A stretch of DNA of 61,496 nucleotides from the NCBI GenBank assembly GCA_964556225.1, contig CAZKVJ010000019.1, positions 1-61,496 on the forward strand. Direction: 5' to 3'. Under the pieces are notes generated by a model that saw only the letters and a list, made by a program, of their open reading frames with translations, was not told the DNA's origin and searched no databases. This DNA is from CAZKVJ01 sp964556225 (GTDB taxonomy: Bacteria; Actinomycetota; Acidimicrobiia; Acidimicrobiales; Ilumatobacteraceae). The translations under genes were made by a program, and so were the position numbers. Below are positions 57,831 through 61,496 of the stretch, piece by piece (position 1 is the first letter of the stretch; each line of letters starts with the position of its first letter).

Positions 57831-58550
57831 GTGCCGGTCAAGAAGCTGCCGTACAAGAACATCGCCGGGGTCGTCCCGTGCCCCGGCGGCTGGATGGTGC
57901 TGCCCGGTCGCCTCCACACGGTGACGGTGCTGGTCGAGGAGCCGTTCGTGCTCGCCCAGCTCGGCGAGGTGCTCGACTGGCGACCGCTGTTCGACGCCGT
58001 CGCGCTGCACGCGCCGATCGGCTTCTTCGAGGAGCCGGGCACACCGTTCCGGCCCTGCGACCAGGAGGCCCGCCAGATCCTGGGCTGGCCCCGGCGCTCG
58101 GCGATCCCCCCGGTGCCCTCCCGAGCCGCTCTGCGCGCCGAGACGCCCGAGGAGGCGCAGCGGATCGAGCCGTGGCTCACCAAGGACGACCTGCGCCGGT
58201 TTCGCTGGCTGCGTCAGGTCGACGCGGAGATGGCGCCGTACCACCAGCGCAAGGTGTTCTCGTGCCACCCGGAGCTGTCGTACTACATGCTCAACACCGA
58301 GGTGCCGCTGAAGACGTCGCCGTTCACGGCCGACGGCATCACCGAGCGGATCGCGCTGGTGCGCAACCGGCTGCCCGGCATCGATGACATCATTACCGGC
58401 CACCCGCCCAAGGGCGCCGCCACCCACCACCTGGTCCAGGCCGCCGCGCTGCTGTGGAGCGCCCGGCGCATCGCCGGCCGGGTGGTGAACCGCCTGCCCC
58501 TCGATCCCGACTGGGACGAGAGCGGCATGCGGATGGAGCTCGTGCGCTGA
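57831..58550 (+). CDS. DUF429-like protein with altered acidic residues
   Basis: The 239-aa protein matches the DUF429 order: GVVPCPGGWMVL near residue 13, VALHAPIGFFEEPG, RPCDQEARQILGWPRRSAIPPVPSRAAL, and CHPELSYYMLNTEVPLKTSPFTADGITERIALV. In ordinary members the first two motifs are GVDGxxGGW and AIDxPIGL; here both Asp positions are replaced (VVP and ALH), so an RNase H-like activity is doubtful. It begins GTG 39 bases after pilT on the same strand. Any role in pilus function is only suggested by position. Confidence 0.7.
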   Translation: MPVKKLPYKNIAGVVPCPGGWMVLPGRLHTVTVLVEEPFVLAQLGEVLDWRPLFDAVALHAPIGFFEEPGTPFRPCDQEARQILGWPRRSAIPPVPSRAALRAETPEEAQRIEPWLTKDDLRRFRWLRQVDAEMAPYHQRKVFSCHPELSYYMLNTEVPLKTSPFTADGITERIALVRNRLPGIDDIITGHPPKGAATHHLVQAAALLWSARRIAGRVVNRLPLDPDWDESGMRMELVR

Positions 58551-58562
58551 CACGCGGACAAC

Positions 58563-58601
58563 TGGTGTCGCACGTACTCACCGTGTACATGTGCGACACC
58601 A
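58563..58601. repeat. Left hairpin of the AbiEi/DUF559-like cassette
   Basis: TGGTGTCGCAC (58563-58573) and GTGCGACACCA (58591-58601) pair perfectly over 11 bases around a 17-base loop that itself contains GTAC...GTAC. It starts 12 bases after the preceding gene. A related hairpin, in reverse orientation and with matching stem changes, follows the next gene (59629-59667). Confidence 0.9.
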
Positions 58602-58647
58602 CTTCGGCCCGGTGATCTGGCTCAGCGACTCTGAACCACCCCGTCCG

Positions 58648-58653
58648 TAACGT
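58648..58653 (+). promoter_or_regulatory. -10 box of the AbiEi/DUF559-like gene
   Basis: TAACGT lies seven bases before ATG 58661, giving the same leaderless arrangement as host genes. The cassette therefore carries its own promoter between the left hairpin and the gene. Confidence 0.5.
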
Positions 58654-58660
58654 CACGGGC

Positions 58661-59620
58661 ATGCCCGCACGTCGACGTGTCGACGGCGCTGGTGCGCTCG
58701 CAGCCTCACATCACGCCGTCATCACCCGCACCCAGGCTGCCGCTGTCGGACTCCGTCCCTCCACCATCACGGCGCTGAAGGCCGACGGGGTCGTCATCGA
58801 GCCGGTCGGCGGCGTTCTGGTGTTCGCCGGTGCACCGGCAACGTGGCACCAGCGCCTCGCCGTCGCCACCGCCGTGGCACACAGCGCCGGCGTCGTGTCA
58901 CACCGGTCGGCGGCAAGGCTCCACCACCTCGACGGCTTCACCAGCGACATGATCGAGGTGACCGTGCCCCGTGGCGTCCTGGTTCGGGTGCCGGGCGTGA
59001 TCCGCCATCAGGTCAGTGTGCCGATCCCGGCGGACGAGCTCGTCACCATCGAGGGCCTCACCTGCACGAACCTGGCTCGAACCGTGTGCGACGTGGCTGC
59101 TGTCATCCCCGCCGCCCGTGTCGAGCGGATGATGGACGACGTCGAACGGCGGGGAACGTCGTTGGAGTGGATCGAGCACACGGCCGCACGGCTGCACCGT
59201 CCGGGTCAAGCCGGGACGGGGCGAGTGCTGCGCGACCTCGCCGGTCGACGCAACCGCGGACGCGTGCGCGACTCATGGTTCGAGGCGATGCTCGAGCGCT
59301 GCCTCCGTTCGCCCCGCATCCCCGAGATCGTGCCGCAGTACGAGCTGCACGAGCCATCCGGGCGGCTCATCGCCCGCATCGACGTCGCGATCCCGCTCGT
59401 ACGCCTCGGGCTCGAGGCCCACAGCCGCAAGTTCCACACCGGCCGGACGCAGGAGCGCCTCGACCAGCGGCGCGACCTGCGCGTCGCGCAGGCGGGCTGG
59501 GTGCTGCACTACCTCGGGTACGCCGATGTCGACCACACGCCACGACAGGCCTGTCAGCTCGTCGAGCGCCTGGTCGAGCAGCGAGCCCGCGACCTCGACA
59601 TCGTCCTGCCGTGGGCCTGA
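58661..59620 (+). CDS. AbiEi-like / DUF559-like (Vsr-fold nuclease-like) protein flanked by inverted hairpins
   Basis: The 319-aa protein has an N-terminal winged-helix part like AbiEi antitoxins (HHAVITRTQAAAVGLRPSTITALKADGVVIEPVGGVLVFAG), then VVSHRSAARLHHLDGF and EGLTCTNLARTVCDVAAVIPAARVERMMDDVERRG. The C-terminal ~95 residues resemble the Vsr/DUF559 restriction-endonuclease-like fold: RLIARIDVAIPLVRLGLEAHSRKFHTGRTQ..RRDLRVAQAGWVLHYLGYADV. Asp of RIDVA and Glu of LEAHS are candidate catalytic residues. No AbiEii toxin gene is adjacent. The gene interrupts the pilus locus and carries its own promoter. Mobility or defence are inferences. Confidence 0.75.
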   Translation: MPARRRVDGAGALAASHHAVITRTQAAAVGLRPSTITALKADGVVIEPVGGVLVFAGAPATWHQRLAVATAVAHSAGVVSHRSAARLHHLDGFTSDMIEVTVPRGVLVRVPGVIRHQVSVPIPADELVTIEGLTCTNLARTVCDVAAVIPAARVERMMDDVERRGTSLEWIEHTAARLHRPGQAGTGRVLRDLAGRRNRGRVRDSWFEAMLERCLRSPRIPEIVPQYELHEPSGRLIARIDVAIPLVRLGLEAHSRKFHTGRTQERLDQRRDLRVAQAGWVLHYLGYADVDHTPRQACQLVERLVEQRARDLDIVLPWA

Positions 59621-59628
59621 GCCGGAAA

Positions 59629-59667
59629 TGGTGTCCCACATGCACGGAGTGAGGGCGTGGGACACCA
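59629..59667. repeat. Right hairpin of the AbiEi/DUF559-like cassette
   Basis: TGGTGTCCCAC (59629-59639) and GTGGGACACCA (59657-59667) pair perfectly around a 17-base loop. It starts eight bases after the gene's stop. Read on the other strand it matches the left hairpin at 31 of 39 positions. The stem GTCGCAC/GTGCGAC on the left is GTCCCAC/GTGGGAC here, a matched change. Confidence 0.9.
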
Positions 59668-59687
59668 GTTCCCCGGGGGACACGCGA

Positions 59688-59715
59688 GAGAGCCCCGGCA
59701 GAAGCCGGGGCTCTC
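59688..59715. terminator. Bidirectional hairpin between the nuclease-like gene and pilA
   Basis: GAGAGCCCCGGC pairs perfectly with GCCGGGGCTCTC around AGAA. It lies between two convergent genes and follows pilA on the minus strand, so it probably terminates both. Confidence 0.8.
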
Positions 59716-59736
59716 TTCAGTTCCCGCTCGAAGGGA

Positions 59737-60081
59737 TCAGGCGCAGTCACCGCCCGCCGTCGGGGTCACGGTCCCGCCGGCGCCGACGTCGTGGAGGTCG
59801 GACTCGGCCCGCATGAAGCCGCCGCTCACCAGGTCGGCCTCGGTCGGGTCGCTGGTGGTGCCGTTCTGGGCGTACCAGGCCTCGACGGCCACCTCGACCG
59901 TCTTCAGGTCCGCCGCGCAGGCGCTGTCCTGGCCCCGGTCGGTGATGCCACGCACGGCGAAGACCGTGACGGTGGCGAGGATGCCGAGGATGACGATCAC
60001 GATCAGGAGCTCGATCAGGGTGAAGCCCTTGTCGCTCTTTTCGATCTCGCTGTCCTCGATGGTCTCGATGTGGGTGTTCAT
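59737..60081 (-). CDS. pilA: Type IV major-pilin-like protein
   Basis: The 114-aa prepilin has a 17-residue leader ending DKG, then FTLIELLIVIVILGILATVTVFAVRGI, the classic type IVa N-terminal helix with Glu5, and a small globular domain with two Cys (SACAADLKTVEVAVEAWYAQNGTT ... GGDCA). GGGAGGA lies nine or ten bases before the ATG, the kind of leader seen for a highly expressed gene. It stands apart from the pil cluster, with the hairpin-flanked cassette in between. Confidence 0.93.
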   Translation of the reverse strand: MNTHIETIEDSEIEKSDKGFTLIELLIVIVILGILATVTVFAVRGITDRGQDSACAADLKTVEVAVEAWYAQNGTTSDPTEADLVSGGFMRAESDLHDVGAGGTVTPTAGGDCA

Positions 60082-60218
60082 TTGGTGCGTTCCTCCCGCC
60101 CTCGTGTTGTCGTTCCCACTCAGGACGCCTCCCCAGGAGCACCTGCCTCAGCGTCGAGGGAGGTATCGGGGGAGCCCTCGGCGTGCTTGAGGACTTTCTT
60201 TCCGAAAAGAAGAAGGAG

Positions 60219-60230
60219 GGCCGATCGGCC
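60219..60230. promoter_or_regulatory. 12-bp palindrome upstream of rlmI-like gene
   Basis: GGCCGATCGGCC is a perfect palindrome about 20 bases before the -10 box TACGGT (60251-60256). It could be an operator for either the plus-strand methyltransferase gene or the minus-strand pilA gene. The core CGATCG is shared with the hbd operator (21252-21263), but short GC-rich palindromes also arise by chance here. Confidence 0.3.
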
Positions 60231-60263
60231 TACGCAGCGTGACGACGCCCTACGGTGGGCTTG

Positions 60264-61442
60264 ATGGTCCCGACACTCATCCTGAGGCGTGACCGCGAGC
60301 GGTCCGTGCTGCGCCACCACCCGTGGGTCTTCAGCGGATCGGTGGAAACGGTCGAGGGCACGGCCGGCCCCGGCAGCACCGTGGTGGTGACGTCAGCACA
60401 GGGTCACGCCCTCGGCCGGGCCCAGCTCAGCCCGGGCTCGAACCTTCGGGCACGGATGTGGACCTTCGACCCCGACGAGGTGATCGACGATGCGTTCGTC
60501 TCCCGGCGCATCACCGCGGCCGTCGCCCGCCGCGAGGGCGTCGTCTCCCACACCGATGCCGTGCGGCTCGTGTTCTCCGAGGCCGACGGGCTCCCCGGCG
60601 TGATCGTCGATCGCTACGCCGACGTGGTGGTCGTGCAGCTGTCCACGCCCGGGGCCGACCGCTGGCGCGACGTCATCGCCGACACGCTCGCCGACCTGTC
60701 CGGGGTGCGGTCCGTGTACGAGCGCTCGGACGGTGACGGCCGGCAGCGGGAGGGGCTCGACGAGCGGGTAGGCGTGCTCCGTGGCGGCGAGCCGCCCGAC
60801 GAGGTGGTCGTGCGGGAGGGGCCGTGGCACTTCGCGGTCGACGTCCGCGCCGGGCACAAGACCGGCTTCTACCTGGACCAGCGCGACTCCCGAGCGGCGA
60901 TCGCCGCGCTGGCCGAAGGGCGGCGGGTGCTCAACGTCTTCGCGTATACGGGCGCGTTCGCCGTCGCCGCGGCGACCGGAGGGGCGGCCTCGATCGTGAA
61001 CGTCGACTCGTCCGGGCCGGCCCTGGCCACAGCCCGGCGCAACGAAGAGCTGAACGGCGTCGACGTCGGAGCGCTGATCGAGGGCGACGCCTTCGCCGAG
61101 CTGCGCCGCCAGCGCGACGCCGCCGCCGAGTACGACCTCGTCGTGCTCGACCCTCCGAAGCTGGCCCCCACCGCCGCCCAGGTCCAGCGGGCCAGCCGGG
61201 CCTACAAGGACATGAACCTCCTGGCCGCCAAGCTGCTCGCCCCCGGCGGGATCGTGGTGGCGTTCACGTGCAGCGGCGGGATGACCGAGGAGCTGTTCCG
61301 CAAGGTCGTCGCCGGCGCGGCGGCCGACGCCCACCGCGAGCTGCGCATCGTCGGACGCCTCCACCAGCCCGCCGACCACCCCGTCCCGCTCACGTTCCCC
61401 GAAGCCGAGTACCTGAACGGCCTCATCCTCCGCGCCGACTAG
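60264..61442 (+). CDS. rlmI: 23S rRNA (cytosine-C5) methyltransferase, RlmI-type
   Basis: The 392-aa protein has an N-terminal PUA-like domain (ERSVLRHHPWVFSGSVETVEG), a middle EEHEE-like region, and the methyltransferase: GHKTGFYLDQRDSRAAI, VLNVFAYTGAFAVAAATGG, VNVDSSGPALATARRNEELN, and the YDLVVLDPPKLAP motif IV, with catalytic Cys in AFTCSGGM. This order fits RlmI, which makes m5C1962. TACGGT seven bases upstream gives ATG 60264; an in-frame GTG three codons earlier overlaps it less well. Confidence 0.92.
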   Translation: MVPTLILRRDRERSVLRHHPWVFSGSVETVEGTAGPGSTVVVTSAQGHALGRAQLSPGSNLRARMWTFDPDEVIDDAFVSRRITAAVARREGVVSHTDAVRLVFSEADGLPGVIVDRYADVVVVQLSTPGADRWRDVIADTLADLSGVRSVYERSDGDGRQREGLDERVGVLRGGEPPDEVVVREGPWHFAVDVRAGHKTGFYLDQRDSRAAIAALAEGRRVLNVFAYTGAFAVAAATGGAASIVNVDSSGPALATARRNEELNGVDVGALIEGDAFAELRRQRDAAAEYDLVVLDPPKLAPTAAQVQRASRAYKDMNLLAAKLLAPGGIVVAFTCSGGMTEELFRKVVAGAAADAHRELRIVGRLHQPADHPVPLTFPEAEYLNGLILRAD

Positions 61443-61453
61443 CCCACCCCTCC

Positions 61454-61496
61454 CCGTTCTGGTCCCAGGAAGTAGCGCTGAGCGCTCATTGGTGCA
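61454..61496. repeat. Palindromic repeat copy R7 (partial, cut by window end)
   Basis: The left arm is of the first type (TTCTGGTCCCAGGAAGTAGCGCT), the core is AGCGCTGAGCGCT, then the right arm diverges (CATTGGTGCA) and runs off the end. It lies 11 bases after the rlmI-like gene. Confidence 0.85.

Noticed and set aside
58661..59620. Complete AbiE toxin-antitoxin system
   Set aside because: Only the AbiEi-like half is present. There is no nucleotidyltransferase (AbiEii) gene next to it; neighbours are a DUF429-like gene and pilA.
1..61496. CRISPR array, IS element or prophage
   Set aside because: No regular repeat-spacer pattern, transposase, integrase or phage structural gene was seen.
1..61496. 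tRNA-Sec gene near selAB
   Set aside because: No sequence with an 8-bp acceptor stem and TCA anticodon loop was found on either strand by eye; the three tRNAs found are Pro(CGG), Ser(CGA) and Ser(GGA).

Overview
The window is GC-rich, densely coded DNA from an actinobacterium. WhiB, paired ArsA-type ATPases beside whiB, a SufR-type Fe-S regulator, and many GTG starts preceded by a TANNNT box only 6-9 nt upstream (leaderless transcripts) all point to Actinobacteria. The gene mix, including ethylmalonyl-CoA mutase, selAB and a type IV pilus locus, fits the class Acidimicrobiia best, but that placement is inference. No rRNA, CRISPR array, IS transposase or prophage was seen.

Layout. 0-3 kb: small membrane protein, RidA and a compact xanthine-dehydrogenase-like fusion, divergent from a thioredoxin-like lipoprotein. 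3-5.5 kb: Fe-S cluster genes (IscA-type carrier, SufR, Mrp/ApbC). 5.5-9.6 kb: rhodanese lipoprotein, FxsA, and selA-selB. 9.5-15 kb: alpha/beta hydrolase, whiB, NfeD/ClpP-class protease, divergent ArsA-like pair, receiver protein, tRNA-Pro. 15-19 kb: MazG-like protein and asd - methyltransferase - lysC. 19-31.9 kb: cyclophilin, S51-type peptidase, 3-hydroxyacyl-CoA dehydrogenase, aat, DJ-1/PfpI, ethylmalonyl-CoA mutase, Asp/Asn hydroxylase, LysM protein, two hydrolases, Hsp20, polyprenyl synthase, xseB-xseA. 31.9-46.3 kb: YedY-like molybdoenzyme with a DM13 protein, two-component system, RmuC, ABC exporter, secreted peptidase, gpsA, SulP transporter, lipid kinase, acyl-CoA dehydrogenase. 46.4-48.3 kb: tRNA-Ser(CGA), tadA, tRNA-Ser(GGA), SRP RNA and a 5'-3' exonuclease. 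48.4-60.1 kb: type IV pilus locus (coiled-coil protein, pilB, pilC, three minor pilins, prepilin peptidase, pilT, a DUF429-like protein, pilA), interrupted by a nuclease-like gene between inverted hairpins. 60.3-61.4 kb: an RlmI-type rRNA methyltransferase.

Two families of dispersed palindromes are the most unusual content. A ~50-bp imperfect palindrome with an AGCGCT-N-AGCGCT core occurs seven times, usually between convergent 3' ends; two genes take their stop codon from it, and both window ends lie inside copies. A second, 39-nt hairpin occurs twice, in opposite orientation, immediately flanking an AbiEi-like/DUF559-like gene at 58.6-59.6 kb. Stem changes in that pair are compensatory, and together they form the best candidate here for an undescribed mobile or genome-modifying cassette.
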